Source of the DNA: NCEH01 sp040049195
Lineage (GTDB): Bacteria > Pseudomonadota > Alphaproteobacteria > Rhizobiales > Xanthobacteraceae
NCBI RefSeq assembly: GCF_040049195.1
Contig: NZ_JBDZDL010000003.1
DNA length: 64,000 nt
Strand: one strand, 5' to 3'
A program made the position numbers and the translations under genes. Shown one piece after another: positions 1 to 8,910 of the stretch; within the stretch, counting starts at the first letter, position 1; each line of letters opens with the position of its first letter. The notes below the pieces were generated by a model, which did not search any database, was not told where the DNA came from, and saw nothing but the letters and a program-made list of their open reading frames with translations.

Positions 1-40
1 GCCGCCGAGTGATCGGCCGGTTTTCACCGCATCTGAACGG

Positions 41-68
41 AAAGGGCGGCCCTCGGGCCGCCCTTTTC
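41..68 (+). terminator. Rho-independent terminator
   Basis: A perfect 10-bp stem (AAAGGGCGGC paired with GCCGCCCTTT) closes a 6-nt loop and runs into a short T stretch on the plus strand. The mirrored A-run lets it work in both directions. The window opens with GCC GCC GAG TGA, which could be the last codons of an off-window plus-strand gene that this hairpin ends. It also lies just beyond the stop of the leftward EamA gene. Confidence 0.8.
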
Positions 69-115
69 ATTTGTGCCTTGCTCTCATGGTTCGGCGCCGG
101 CGCCCGGCGCGCGCC

Positions 116-976
116 TCACGCGAAGCGCCGTGAGCCGGCGACGCAGAGCACCACCCCGGCGGCGGCCGCCACCATGGTCCAGGCCACCGGCTCGCCCAGC
201 AGCAGCGCTGCGAGCGCCAATCCGAAGAAGGGCTGGAGCAATTGGAGCTGGCCCACCCCGGCGATGCCGCCCAACGCCAGACCCCGGTACCAGAAGATGA
301 AGCCGATCAGCATGGAAAAGACGGAGACATAGGCGAGGCCCAGCCATGCCGGGGCGCCGATGCCGCTCCAGGCCTGCGGCAAGGTCGCGCCGGCGATCGC
401 GGCCATGACCGGCAGCGCCACCACGAGCGCCCAGGAGATCACCTGCCACCCGCCGAGGCGGCGGGAGAGACGGGCGCCTTCCGCATAGCCGAGGCCGCAG
501 ACCAGGATCGCCGCGACCATCAGCAGGTCGCCGACGAGGGAGGCGGAGGTGCTGCCCGCGAGGGCGAAGCCGGCGACCGCACAGGCCCCGGCCACCGAGA
601 ACAGCCAGAAGGCCGGCTTCGGCCGCTCGCCGCCGCGGATCACGCCGAACAGGGCCGTGGAGAGGGGCAACAGGCCGATGAACACCATGGAATGGGCCGA
701 GGTGATGTGCTGCAGCGCCAGGGCGGTGAGCAGCGGAAAGCCGACCACCACCCCGAGCGCCACCACCGCCAGCGGCAGGAGATCGCTCCGCGCCGGGCGC
801 TTCTGGCGCAGCAGCGCGAGCAGCGCCGCGCCGAGCAGAGCGGCGATGACCGCGCGCGCCGAGGTGAGGAACAGCGGCGAGAATCCGCCGATCGCCACCC
901 GCGTGGCGGGGAGCGAGCCGCTGAAGATGATGACGCCGAGGAGGCCGCTGCCCCAGCCGTCCGTCGCATGCTGCAT
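116..976 (-). CDS. EamA/DMT-family membrane transporter
   Basis: Inner-membrane permease of the drug/metabolite transporter superfamily, 286 aa, which is the usual length. The protein is almost wholly hydrophobic and reads as about ten membrane segments in two EamA halves (roughly 1-135 and 145-280). The second half has the typical late motif 'LLLGEPVAW'. The substrate cannot be read from sequence; relatives export amino acids or other small metabolites. It is divergently transcribed from a MocR-type regulator about 107 bp away. This is a common pairing in which the PLP-binding regulator controls the neighbouring exporter, so local regulation is a reasonable inference. Confidence 0.88.
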   Translation of the reverse strand: MQHATDGWGSGLLGVIIFSGSLPATRVAIGGFSPLFLTSARAVIAALLGAALLALLRQKRPARSDLLPLAVVALGVVVGFPLLTALALQHITSAHSMVFIGLLPLSTALFGVIRGGERPKPAFWLFSVAGACAVAGFALAGSTSASLVGDLLMVAAILVCGLGYAEGARLSRRLGGWQVISWALVVALPVMAAIAGATLPQAWSGIGAPAWLGLAYVSVFSMLIGFIFWYRGLALGGIAGVGQLQLLQPFFGLALAALLLGEPVAWTMVAAAAGVVLCVAGSRRFA

Positions 977-1083
977 GGTGCGTTTCCCGCTTCTCTCGCG
1001 GCGAATAGCCCATGCGCGGTTGCGGCGACAGCCACACAGCCATACGGTGGAGCCGAACAGTACCGACCAGGGAGCCCATACAG

Positions 1084-2484
1084 TTGGCGAACAGCGACGC
1101 TGGAGCCGGCATCAGCGCGATGCGAACCGGCGCGGTCATGGACGAGATCCGCCGCCGCATGGCCGGCCGGATCCTGACGGCCGGGGAAAAGCTGCCCTCG
1201 ATCCGCAAGTTCGCCCGCGACATGCAGGTGTCGCCCTCGACGGTGGTGGAGGCCTACGACCGGCTGGCGGCGGAAGGGCTGATCCGCTCGCGTCCCGGCT
1301 CCGGCTTCTATGTGGCCGGCGCCGTGCCGCAGGTCGCGCTGCGGGATGTGGAGCCGAAGCTCGACCGCGCCATCGATCCTTTATGGGTGTCTCGCCAATC
1401 GCTCGATGCCGCGCCGGACATCCTGCGCCCGGGCTGTGGCTGGCTGCCGGCCGACTGGATGCCGGAGGCGGCGCTGCGCCGGGCGATCCGGGCCCTGGCG
1501 CGAGCCGAGGCGAGCGTGCTCACCGATTATGGGTCCACGCGGGGATCGCTCGCCCTGCGCCGGCTCCTGGTCCGTCAGTTCGCGGCCGAGGGCATCGAGG
1601 CGGGTTCGGACCAGATCCTGCTGACGCCCTCGGGGTCGCGGGCCATGGACCTGCTCTGCCGATTCCTGCTGAAGCCCGGCGATACGGTGCTGGTGGACGA
1701 TCCCTGCTATTTCAATTTCCAAGCGGTGCTGCGCGCCCATGGCGCGCGCATCGTCAGCGTGCCCTATACGCCGAACGGGCCGGATGTCGCGCGCTTCGCC
1801 GAGGTGCTGGCGGCCCACCGCCCGCGCCTCTATCTCACCAATGCGGCGCTCCACAATCCCACCGGCGCGACGCTCTCGCCCCAGAGCGCCCATCGCATCC
1901 TGACGCTCGCCGCCGCCCACGACCTGACCATCGTGGAGGACGAGATCCTCGCCGATTTCGAGCCGGAGCCGTCGCCCCGCCTCGCGGCGCTCGACGGATT
2001 GTCCCGCGTGATCCGGATCGGCAGTTTTTCCAAGACCCTGTCGGCCTCCATCCGCTGCGGCTACATCGTCGCCCGGCCAGATTGGATCGAGGGCCTCATC
2101 GACCTTCAGGTGGCGAGCAATTTCGGCGGGCCGAGCCCGGTCGCGGCCGAGCTGGTGTTCGCAACCCTGAGCGACGGCAGCTATCGCAAGCATCTGGCCG
2201 GGCTGCGCAGCCGGCTGGCGAAGCGCCGCCGGGAGGTGATCGGCCAGCTGGACGCGCTCGGCATCCGTCCCTGGACGCTGCCGCGCGGCGGCTTCTTTCT
2301 CTGGTGCCGCCTGCCGGACGGGCAGGACGCGGGGCAGCTCGCAACCGCCGCCTTGCACGCGGGCGTCGTGCTCGCCCCGGGCAATGTGTTCAGCGTCGCG
2401 CAATCGGCCGGCGACCTCATGCGCTTCAACGTCGCCCAGATGAATAACGACGCCCTGCGGGTGATCGGACAGGCGCTGCGGTGA
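1084..2484 (+). CDS. MocR-type transcriptional regulator (GntR HTH fused to aminotransferase-like domain)
   Basis: A winged-helix GntR-type DNA-binding domain (about residues 10-75, with 'LPSIRKFARDMQVSPSTV') is joined to a fold-type I aminotransferase domain (about 110-460). The PLP-binding lysine sits in 'SFSKTLSASIRCGY', near residue 317. Such MocR/PdxR proteins usually act as regulators that sense PLP or an amino compound. I chose the TTG start because AGGGAG lies 9 nt upstream and residues before it do not look like family sequence; an ATG at 1012 in the same frame is the alternative. The hexamer CCATAC at 1040-1045 recurs at 1076-1081 in the divergent intergenic DNA and could be part of an operator. 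The stop lies 19 bp from the convergent chemoreceptor gene. Confidence 0.85.
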   Translation: MANSDAGAGISAMRTGAVMDEIRRRMAGRILTAGEKLPSIRKFARDMQVSPSTVVEAYDRLAAEGLIRSRPGSGFYVAGAVPQVALRDVEPKLDRAIDPLWVSRQSLDAAPDILRPGCGWLPADWMPEAALRRAIRALARAEASVLTDYGSTRGSLALRRLLVRQFAAEGIEAGSDQILLTPSGSRAMDLLCRFLLKPGDTVLVDDPCYFNFQAVLRAHGARIVSVPYTPNGPDVARFAEVLAAHRPRLYLTNAALHNPTGATLSPQSAHRILTLAAAHDLTIVEDEILADFEPEPSPRLAALDGLSRVIRIGSFSKTLSASIRCGYIVARPDWIEGLIDLQVASNFGGPSPVAAELVFATLSDGSYRKHLAGLRSRLAKRRREVIGQLDALGIRPWTLPRGGFFLWCRLPDGQDAGQLATAALHAGVVLAPGNVFSVAQSAGDLMRFNVAQMNNDALRVIGQALR

Positions 2485-2503
2485 CCGGCAGGCCGGCGTG
2501 CGG

Positions 2504-4525
2504 TCAGGCCGCCCGCACGGTGGTGAGGAAGGTGCGCACCTGGCCGCGCAGAAGCTCCGCCTGCTGCGACAGGCCGGTGGCGGAGGAGAGCACCTGAACC
2601 GCGGCATTGGAGGAAGCCTGGGCGGCCCGTTCCACGCCGGCGATGTTGGCGGTCACCTCATTGGTTCCGGTGGCCGCCTGCTGGATGCTGCGCGCGACCT
2701 CGCCGGTGGTGGCGTTCTGCTCGTCCATGGCCGCGGCGATGGCGCGCGAACCGGCGTTCAGTTCGACGATGGTGCGGCTGAAGCCGGTGATCGCGCCGAG
2801 CACGTCGCCGGTCGAATCCTGGATGCCCGAGATGCGCTCGGAAATATCGGCGGTCGCCTTGGCGGTCTGTCCGGCGAGTTCCTTCACCTCCTGCGCCACG
2901 ACCGCAAAGCCGCGCCCCGCGGCGCCGGCGCGCGCGGACTCGATGGTGGCGTTGAGCGCCAGCAGATTGGTTTGCCCGGCGATGGTGTCGATGACGCTGA
3001 CAATGGAGCCGATCTGGTCGGCGCAGGCGCGCAGTTCGCCCATCTGGCCGTTGGTATTGTCCACTTCGCTGACCGCGCGCTCGGTCATCTGCGTGGAGTG
3101 GCGCAGGCGCTCGCCGATGGCCCGCGCGGAGGCGGAGAGTTCCTCCACCGCCGAGGCGACCGACTGCACATTGGTGGTGGCAAGGCCGGCTGCGGCCGCG
3201 ACGGCTGCGGCCTGGGCCGAGGTTTCCTCGGCGGTGGAGCTGAGGGTTTCCGCCGCCTGCTGCAGTTCGGTCGCGGCCGAGGCCACGGTGTCGACCACGG
3301 CGCCGATGGCGCTTTCGAACTGGTCGGCGAGGGCGCGCATCTCCGCCTTGCGGCGCTCCTCGGCGGCCCGGTCCTCGGCCAGGCGAAGCTCGCGCTGGTG
3401 CTCGGCCTCCGCCAGGCTGTCGCGGAACACGGTGAGGGCGCGGGATTGGTCGCCCACCTCGTCGCCCCGGCCGGCATAGGGAATGGCGGTGGTGAGGTCG
3501 CCGCCGGAAAGCCCCTCCATCGCTTCGCTCATGCGCTTGATGGGGGCGGCGATGCCGAGCGCGGAATAGGCGGCCGCCGCGATCGAAGCGCCGATGGCGA
3601 CGATCGAGAAGATCAGGATCTGCGTCATGCCGCTGTCCAGCGCCTGGGCGGATTCCTGCTCCGCCTCCTCGGCCTGGAGCCGGCTTTCGTGGGTGACGTG
3701 CTTCAGCACCGCCGTGGCCACGGTGAACGCAGGCTTGCTGCGCTGGCGGATGATCTCATCGCGCGCCTGGATTTCGGCGAGGCCGGCGCGGATCGAGGCC
3801 ACATAGGCCTCGAACGCCTGGCCGGCGAGCACGAGCGTGTCGCCCGCGCGGTCGTCGTCGCCGATGGAGGCCTTGATCTCGCCCAGCGTCCGCTGACCGG
3901 ATTCCTCCATGGCCTTGATCATGGTGAGCTGCTTGGGATCCCCCTCGGTGACGTAGATCAGCGAGGCCAGGTTGATCTGGTCCAGCAGCAGATCGAGGGT
4001 CTCGGCCCGCTGCGCGGCATTGTTCTTTCCGGCATTGCCGAGGTCGACCGCCAGCATGGAGAAGGCCGAACGGGCGCGCAGGCGGATCGCCGGGCGGGCA
4101 TCTACGGCGTCGAGCTGTGCGGCCTCGGAACGGGCGATGTCCGCCACCGCCGCGCCGATCTCGTCGAACCGCCGCTTGAGTTGGCGGAATTCCTCGCGGT
4201 CGTCGTCATGGGTTTCCAGCACCAGCAGCCGGTCCAGGCCCGCCTGGGCGGTGCCGATATCCTTCAAGGTCTGCTTCAGCAAGGTGTCGTTGTCGATATT
4301 GGTGAACGACAGCATCAGCTCGGTGGCATTGGAGCGGACGGCGCTGAGGAGCGTACTGACCTTCTCCGCTTCCTTGAGGATCTCCGCCTGGAGATGCACA
4401 TCCGACGCCGCGGCGTCGATCCGCGACATGGCGATCTGCCGACTGACGATGACGCCGCCGGAAAGCAGGATCAGCAGGGTGGATGTGATCCCGAGTTTCA
4501 GGCCGATGCCCAGGCGAATGGCCAT
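2504..4525 (-). CDS. Methyl-accepting chemotaxis protein
   Basis: Membrane chemoreceptor of 673 aa. The order is: N-terminal membrane helix (about 9-29), a long helical periplasmic sensor (about 30-298, four-helix-bundle-like), a second membrane helix (about 300-324), a HAMP linker (about 325-378) and a cytoplasmic signalling coiled coil. The conserved hairpin tip for CheA/CheW binding is at about 508-545, with 'IAGQTNLLALNATIESARAG' as its core. There is no C-terminal CheR/CheB tether pentapeptide. No che or flagellar genes are nearby, so it feeds a system encoded elsewhere. The ligand is unknown. A DUF4239 membrane protein lies 78 bp upstream on the same strand. Confidence 0.95.
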   Translation of the reverse strand: MAIRLGIGLKLGITSTLLILLSGGVIVSRQIAMSRIDAAASDVHLQAEILKEAEKVSTLLSAVRSNATELMLSFTNIDNDTLLKQTLKDIGTAQAGLDRLLVLETHDDDREEFRQLKRRFDEIGAAVADIARSEAAQLDAVDARPAIRLRARSAFSMLAVDLGNAGKNNAAQRAETLDLLLDQINLASLIYVTEGDPKQLTMIKAMEESGQRTLGEIKASIGDDDRAGDTLVLAGQAFEAYVASIRAGLAEIQARDEIIRQRSKPAFTVATAVLKHVTHESRLQAEEAEQESAQALDSGMTQILIFSIVAIGASIAAAAYSALGIAAPIKRMSEAMEGLSGGDLTTAIPYAGRGDEVGDQSRALTVFRDSLAEAEHQRELRLAEDRAAEERRKAEMRALADQFESAIGAVVDTVASAATELQQAAETLSSTAEETSAQAAAVAAAAGLATTNVQSVASAVEELSASARAIGERLRHSTQMTERAVSEVDNTNGQMGELRACADQIGSIVSVIDTIAGQTNLLALNATIESARAGAAGRGFAVVAQEVKELAGQTAKATADISERISGIQDSTGDVLGAITGFSRTIVELNAGSRAIAAAMDEQNATTGEVARSIQQAATGTNEVTANIAGVERAAQASSNAAVQVLSSATGLSQQAELLRGQVRTFLTTVRAA

Positions 4526-4603
4526 TGTGTCCGTCCAAGATTGATAAGCGCGCTATCAATCCGACCGGACGCTTGTCTGGGGCTGTCGCGTTACGTCCCG
4601 CAG

Positions 4604-5380
4604 CTAGGTTCCGCAGCCGTGCGAGTCGATGAAGTCCAGAACGCTGACCATGGGTTGGGGGGAGATGCTCACCAGACCGTCAAACGGCCCGCTCATCTCC
4701 GAAATGAGGAACAGCGCGCCGGCGATGGACGCCGCGCAAAGAAGCAGCGAGCCGACCACCACCATATTGGGCGGGGAATACAAGCCGAAGCTGACGAAGA
4801 TCAGCGCCAGCCATGCCACCAGGACCACCACGAAGGCGGTGGGAATGGCGGCGGTGGAATCCTGGCTGACGGTCCACCGGCTGGTCAGCACGGTGCGCAG
4901 GCCATTCTGCACATTCGTGCGCACGGCCGTATCGTCGGCGGTCGTCGGCGCCCACTCGTGAACCATGCCGTCGAGCTGGAGCAGGATCTGCCCCGAGGTC
5001 GCGGGATTGCGGCGCGCGGGCAGGTCGGCGGCGCTGGTCCAGGTCTCGTGCAGGACGGCGCGGATATAATCCGCCAAAAGCACTTGAGCCGCGCAGCTCT
5101 GCGGCTCGAAATGCCGCATGTCCGTGTCGAGCGACAGCAGGTTCAGGGCGTAGCTGCTCACATCCTTGCTGGCGTTGCTGAAATTGCCGCTGACGGAGGC
5201 GGTCATCAGCCCCAGCACCAGCGACGCCATGGCAGCGATCATGCCGACGCCCAGCTTCACGGCGTCCTGGCTGTCCTTGCTGAGATGATGCGCCGGAAGC
5301 GAGGGAGCGATTCGTATGGCGACCGCTGCACCGCCAAATAGAGCGATAAAAACGATAAAACCGAGGGTAAGAGCATCCAT
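4604..5380 (-). CDS. DUF4239 (bestrophin-like) membrane protein
   Basis: A 258-aa membrane protein with predicted helices near residues 5-25, 45-65, 185-205 and 210-232. The ending 'SGPFDGLVSISPQPM' is typical of DUF4239, a poorly understood family with a bestrophin-like fold. The central hydrophilic part (about 70-180) lies between the two hairpins of helices. The function is unknown; ion conduction is only suggested by the fold name. It lies 78 bp upstream of the chemoreceptor on the same strand and may share its transcript. Confidence 0.75.
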   Translation of the reverse strand: MDALTLGFIVFIALFGGAAVAIRIAPSLPAHHLSKDSQDAVKLGVGMIAAMASLVLGLMTASVSGNFSNASKDVSSYALNLLSLDTDMRHFEPQSCAAQVLLADYIRAVLHETWTSAADLPARRNPATSGQILLQLDGMVHEWAPTTADDTAVRTNVQNGLRTVLTSRWTVSQDSTAAIPTAFVVVLVAWLALIFVSFGLYSPPNMVVVGSLLLCAASIAGALFLISEMSGPFDGLVSISPQPMVSVLDFIDSHGCGT

Positions 5381-5494
5381 TTCTGATCCACAGGTGCGGT
5401 GCCCGGGGGTGAATTCCAGCTAAGACATGGACATGATCTTGGCAATAGCGGATCCGACTACCTTTAGGGAAGGGCGCGCTCGGCTGCGCCCTAC

Positions 5495-5619
5495 GTGCAT
5501 GCGCGTCAGGAGAGCCGCATCGCCTACGACACCCAGATGGCGCAGATCCGGGAGGCCTGCCGGTCTCCGTCTATCGCAAATACGCCGCCCTGGAGCCGCT
5601 GTACCACGGGCCGTTCTAG
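5495..5619 (+). pseudogene. Possible frameshifted C-terminal gene remnant
   Basis: Two short plus-strand stretches in different frames look like real protein. One runs from 5495 and contains 'RQESRIAYDTQMAQIREACR'. The other, ending at the TAG at 5617-5619, reads 'VSVYRKYAALEPLYHGPF'. A one-base shift near 5560 would join them into one C-terminus. I do not recognise the family, and no start or upstream body is visible. The rest of the roughly 250-bp gap (5381-5631) shows nothing else clear. Confidence 0.2.
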
Positions 5620-5631
5620 GCGCGGGGACGC

Positions 5632-6588
5632 TCATTTGGGGATTGCGGCGCGCAGGGCGCCGGCCAGCGCCTCCATGTGCGCGCGCCCGGTGCCGCAGCA
5701 GCCGCCGAGAATGCGCAGGCGATAGTCGCGCCGCACCTCCATCATGGCTTGGGCGAAGGCCTCGGGCTGGCCTTCCTCCAGGCGGTCGAGATCGTTCAGC
5801 GCCTCGGGGGGCAAGGTGGAGGCATTGGCCTTCAGCCCGGCGAGCCGGCCCATGTGCGCGCCGAGCGCGGGGGCGGCGCGTTCTGCTGCGGCGAAACGGG
5901 TGGGATGGGTGCAGCCCACCATATAGTGCAGCGGCGGCGGGGCGAGCGTGGCATCGAGGCGGTCCATGACCTCGGCATAGGGCGTGCCGTCGCGCAGGGT
6001 GCCGTCGGTATTCACCACCGGCGCCAGCACATAGGGCAGGCCGGTGGCGGCCATGGCGCGGGCGACGCCCTCCAGCTCCGCCGCGCCGGCGAAGGTGGGG
6101 GCATAGAGCAGGTCCACGCCCAGCCCGGCGAGGATCTGCGCCTGTTCGCCATGATATGCGGCGGCGGTGGCCACGTCCGGGGCGTGGGCGGCGTCATAGC
6201 CGTCGCCGCGCGGGCCGATGACGCCGGCGATCATGGCGCTGTCCTCGAGGCCCCTTTCGGCCCGCAGCTCTTTCAGCAGGCGCACCGCTTCCCCGTTCAC
6301 CCGCGCCACATCGCCCGGCGCCGCGAAGCCGAGCCGGGCGAGGCAATCGCGATGGGCGCGCCAGGTGGGCGTGCCGATCTGGATCGGCAGGTCGTGCCGG
6401 GCCGCGATATCGAGATATTCGCCATAGATGCCGGCGAGCACGGGCCGCTCGCCGTCCCGGAACAGGGGCAGGAAGGCGGCGAATTCCGGCAGGTCGAGAT
6501 GCGCTTCGAAGATCAGGCGGGTTTCGAGGCCGCCGTCGGCGAGAATGGCGGGAGCGGTGCGCAGCAGGTGTTCAAAACGCGCCGCCAT
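5632..6588 (-). CDS. Homocysteine S-methyltransferase family protein
   Basis: A 318-aa zinc-dependent methyltransferase of the homocysteine S-methyltransferase (MetH N-terminal/BHMT/MmuM) family. It would transfer a methyl group to homocysteine to give methionine. The zinc ligands are visible as 'GCTHP' in the second half and the paired cysteines of 'LGGCCGTG' near the C-terminus. 'ILADGGLETRLIF' is the usual N-terminal signature. The methyl donor cannot be told from sequence. It begins 23 bp after fabI on the same strand, so it is probably the last gene of the fabI transcript, without obvious link to fatty-acid synthesis. Confidence 0.88.
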   Translation of the reverse strand: MAARFEHLLRTAPAILADGGLETRLIFEAHLDLPEFAAFLPLFRDGERPVLAGIYGEYLDIAARHDLPIQIGTPTWRAHRDCLARLGFAAPGDVARVNGEAVRLLKELRAERGLEDSAMIAGVIGPRGDGYDAAHAPDVATAAAYHGEQAQILAGLGVDLLYAPTFAGAAELEGVARAMAATGLPYVLAPVVNTDGTLRDGTPYAEVMDRLDATLAPPPLHYMVGCTHPTRFAAAERAAPALGAHMGRLAGLKANASTLPPEALNDLDRLEEGQPEAFAQAMMEVRRDYRLRILGGCCGTGRAHMEALAGALRAAIPK

Positions 6589-6611
6589 GCCCGCCTCCCG
6601 GTTGCGGGCCG

Positions 6612-7460
6612 CTATTCGGCGGCCTTGGCCGAAAGATCGCCGGCGAGCTTCGCCTCGGCGTCTTCCTGGGCCTTCAGCACGTCGGGATGCGGCATGGAGA
6701 TGATGTTGTAGCCGCTGTCCACGAAATGCGTCTCGCCGGTCACGCCGGTGGAAAGGTCGCTGAGCAAATAGAGCGCGGAATTGCCGACCTCCTCGATGCT
6801 GACCGTGCGGCGCAGGGGGGAATGGCGCTTCTGATAGTTGAACATCAGCCGCGCGTCGGCGATGCCGGCGCCCGCCAGCGTCCGCACCGGGCCGGCGGAC
6901 AGCGCGTTCACGCGGATGCCGGCCGGGCCGAAATCGGCGGCCAGATAGCGCACGCTGGCCTCCAGCGCCGCCTTGGCGACGCCCATGACGTTGTAATTGG
7001 GCATCACGCGGGTGGAGCCGCCGAAGGTCAGCGTCAGCAGCGCGCCGCCCTTGGGCATCAGGTCCGCCGCCCGCTTGGCGATCTCGGTGAAGGAGAAGCA
7101 GGAGATGATCATGGTGCGGGAGAAATTCTCCCGGCTGCTGTCGGCGTAGCGGCCCTTCAGCTCCGACTTGTCGGAGAAGGCGACGGCATGGACCACGAAG
7201 TCCAGCGTGCCCCATTCCTCCCGCAGGCGGGCGAACAGCCCGTCCACGCTGGCGAGGTCCTCCACGTCGCAGGGCGCGATGATGGACGAGCCGAGGCTCT
7301 CCGCCAGCGGGCGCACCCGCTTGGCCATGGCCTCGCCCTGGTGGGTGAAGGCCAGTTCGGCGCCCTGACCGGCCAAGGCCTTGGCGATGCCCCAAGCGAT
7401 GGAATGGTCGTTGGCCACTCCCATCACGAGGCCGCGCTTGCCTTTCATCAGGTCCTGCAT
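6612..7460 (-). CDS. fabI: Enoyl-[acyl-carrier-protein] reductase FabI
   Basis: NADH-dependent enoyl-ACP reductase, 282 aa, catalysing the last reduction of each fatty-acid elongation cycle in the cytoplasm. It has the divergent SDR start 'GKRGLVMGVANDHSIAWGIA' for nucleotide binding. The FabI catalytic pair Y-x6-K is Tyr156 and Lys163 in 'YNVMGVAK', matching the family numbering. The first ATG gives the N-terminus expected for rhizobial FabI. It follows fabB after a 178-bp gap in the order fabA-fabB-fabI typical of rhizobial genomes. It is the target of triclosan-type inhibitors in this family. Confidence 0.95.
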   Translation of the reverse strand: MQDLMKGKRGLVMGVANDHSIAWGIAKALAGQGAELAFTHQGEAMAKRVRPLAESLGSSIIAPCDVEDLASVDGLFARLREEWGTLDFVVHAVAFSDKSELKGRYADSSRENFSRTMIISCFSFTEIAKRAADLMPKGGALLTLTFGGSTRVMPNYNVMGVAKAALEASVRYLAADFGPAGIRVNALSAGPVRTLAGAGIADARLMFNYQKRHSPLRRTVSIEEVGNSALYLLSDLSTGVTGETHFVDSGYNIISMPHPDVLKAQEDAEAKLAGDLSAKAAE

Positions 7461-7638
7461 TGCCTGCTACCCCAGGTGCGACCCTTCGGGTCGGAAACAT
7501 TTCAAACGGCGATTATCAGACCTTGCCGTCAGAAACCATCGCCAAGTCGCCGGGGCGGCTTCGAACCCGATCACCTGGCATTTCAGAACATGACGGCCGC
7601 GCCTTTACCGTGGCGGACCGTCGCATCCCCAGGCAGGC

Positions 7639-8856
7639 TCAGGCGTCGAGATGCTTCAGCACGAGGCTGGCATTGGCGCCGCCGAAGCCGAAGCCGTTCG
7701 ACAGCACATGGCCGAGCTTCGCATTGTCGACCCGCTCGCGCACGATCGGCATGTCGGCGAAGGCCGGGTCGATCTCGTCGATATGGGCGCTCTTGGTGAT
7801 GAAGCCGTTCTGCATCATCAGAATGGAATAGATCGCCTCGTGCACGCCGGTCGCGCCCTGGGAATGGCCGGTGAGCGACTTGGTGGCGGAGATCGGCGGG
7901 CATTTGTCGCCGAACACCGCGCGGATCGCCTCGATTTCCTTCAGGTCGCCGATCGGGGTGGAGGTGGCGTGCGGGTTGATATAGTCGATCGGCGCCTTGA
8001 TGGAGGAGAGCGCCAGCTTCATCGCCCGCTCGGCGCCTTCGCCCGAGGGGGCCACCATGTCCGAGCCGTCGGAGGTGGCGCCATAGCCGGCGATTTCCGC
8101 ATAGATGCGGGCGCCGCGCGCCTTGGCGTGCTCCAGCTCCTCGAGCACCAGCACGCCCGCGCCGCCGGAGATGACGAAGCCGTCGCGGTCCTTGTCATAG
8201 GCGCGCGAGGCGACCGCGGGGCGGTCGTTGAAATTGGAGGACATGGCGCCCATGCCGTCGAACAGCACGGAGAGCGTCCAGTCCAGATCCTCGCAGCCGC
8301 CGGCGAAGATCATGTCCTGCTTGCCGAACTGGATCAGCTCGTAGGCATTGCCGATGCAGATGTTGGTGGTGGCGCAGGCGGCCGAGATGGAATAGCTCAG
8401 GCCCTTGATCTTGAACCAGGTGGAGAGCGTCGCCGAGGCGGTGGAGGACATGGCCTTCGGCACCGCGAACGGGCCGACGCGCTTGGGGCCCTTGGTGCGG
8501 GCGGTGTCGGCCGCTTCCACGATGGTCTTGGTGGAGGAGCCGCCCGAGCCCATGATGAGGCCGGTGCGCTCGCTGGAAATCTCGGCCTGCTCCAGGCCCG
8601 CGTCGCGGATCGCCTGGTCCATGGCCACGTGGTTCCATGCGGTACCCCCGCCGTGGAAGCGCATGGCGCGCCGGTCCACGACCTCGTCGGCCTTCAGCGT
8701 CGGCGCCCCCTGCACCTGCGAGCGGAAGCCCAGCTTGGCATAGTCTTCCGCGAACGTAACGCCGCTGCGGGCTTCGTGCAGGCTGGCCAGGACTTCCTGG
8801 GTGGAATTACCGATGGACGATACAATGCCCATACCGGTCACGACGACGCGACGCAT
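7639..8856 (-). CDS. fabB: Beta-ketoacyl-ACP synthase I FabB
   Basis: A 405-aa condensing enzyme of type II fatty-acid synthesis. FabB is the synthase that elongates the cis-3-decenoyl intermediate made by FabA and so supports unsaturated fatty acids. The thiolase-fold active site is complete: Cys161 in 'ISAACATTN', His296 in 'NPHATSTP', Lys326 and His331 in 'TKSLTGHSQG'. The ATG is preceded by a strong GGGAGGTGAC Shine-Dalgarno. It lies 54 bp after fabA on the same strand, the usual fabA-fabB pairing. Confidence 0.96.
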   Translation of the reverse strand: MRRVVVTGMGIVSSIGNSTQEVLASLHEARSGVTFAEDYAKLGFRSQVQGAPTLKADEVVDRRAMRFHGGGTAWNHVAMDQAIRDAGLEQAEISSERTGLIMGSGGSSTKTIVEAADTARTKGPKRVGPFAVPKAMSSTASATLSTWFKIKGLSYSISAACATTNICIGNAYELIQFGKQDMIFAGGCEDLDWTLSVLFDGMGAMSSNFNDRPAVASRAYDKDRDGFVISGGAGVLVLEELEHAKARGARIYAEIAGYGATSDGSDMVAPSGEGAERAMKLALSSIKAPIDYINPHATSTPIGDLKEIEAIRAVFGDKCPPISATKSLTGHSQGATGVHEAIYSILMMQNGFITKSAHIDEIDPAFADMPIVRERVDNAKLGHVLSNGFGFGGANASLVLKHLDA

Positions 8857-8910
8857 GTCACCTCCCTAAATCGGACCGGCACCTTGGCCGGCAATCGTGG
8901 CGGAGCGGTG

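Noticed and set aside
2498..5341. A very long open frame on the plus strand opposite the chemoreceptor and DUF4239 genes
   Set aside because: It is a GC-rich antisense shadow: His/Gly/Arg-rich, no domain, and two clear genes are on the other strand.
7461..7638. A tRNA-like TTCGAACCC in the fabB-fabI gap
   Set aside because: No acceptor, anticodon or D-arm pairing could be built around it on either strand.
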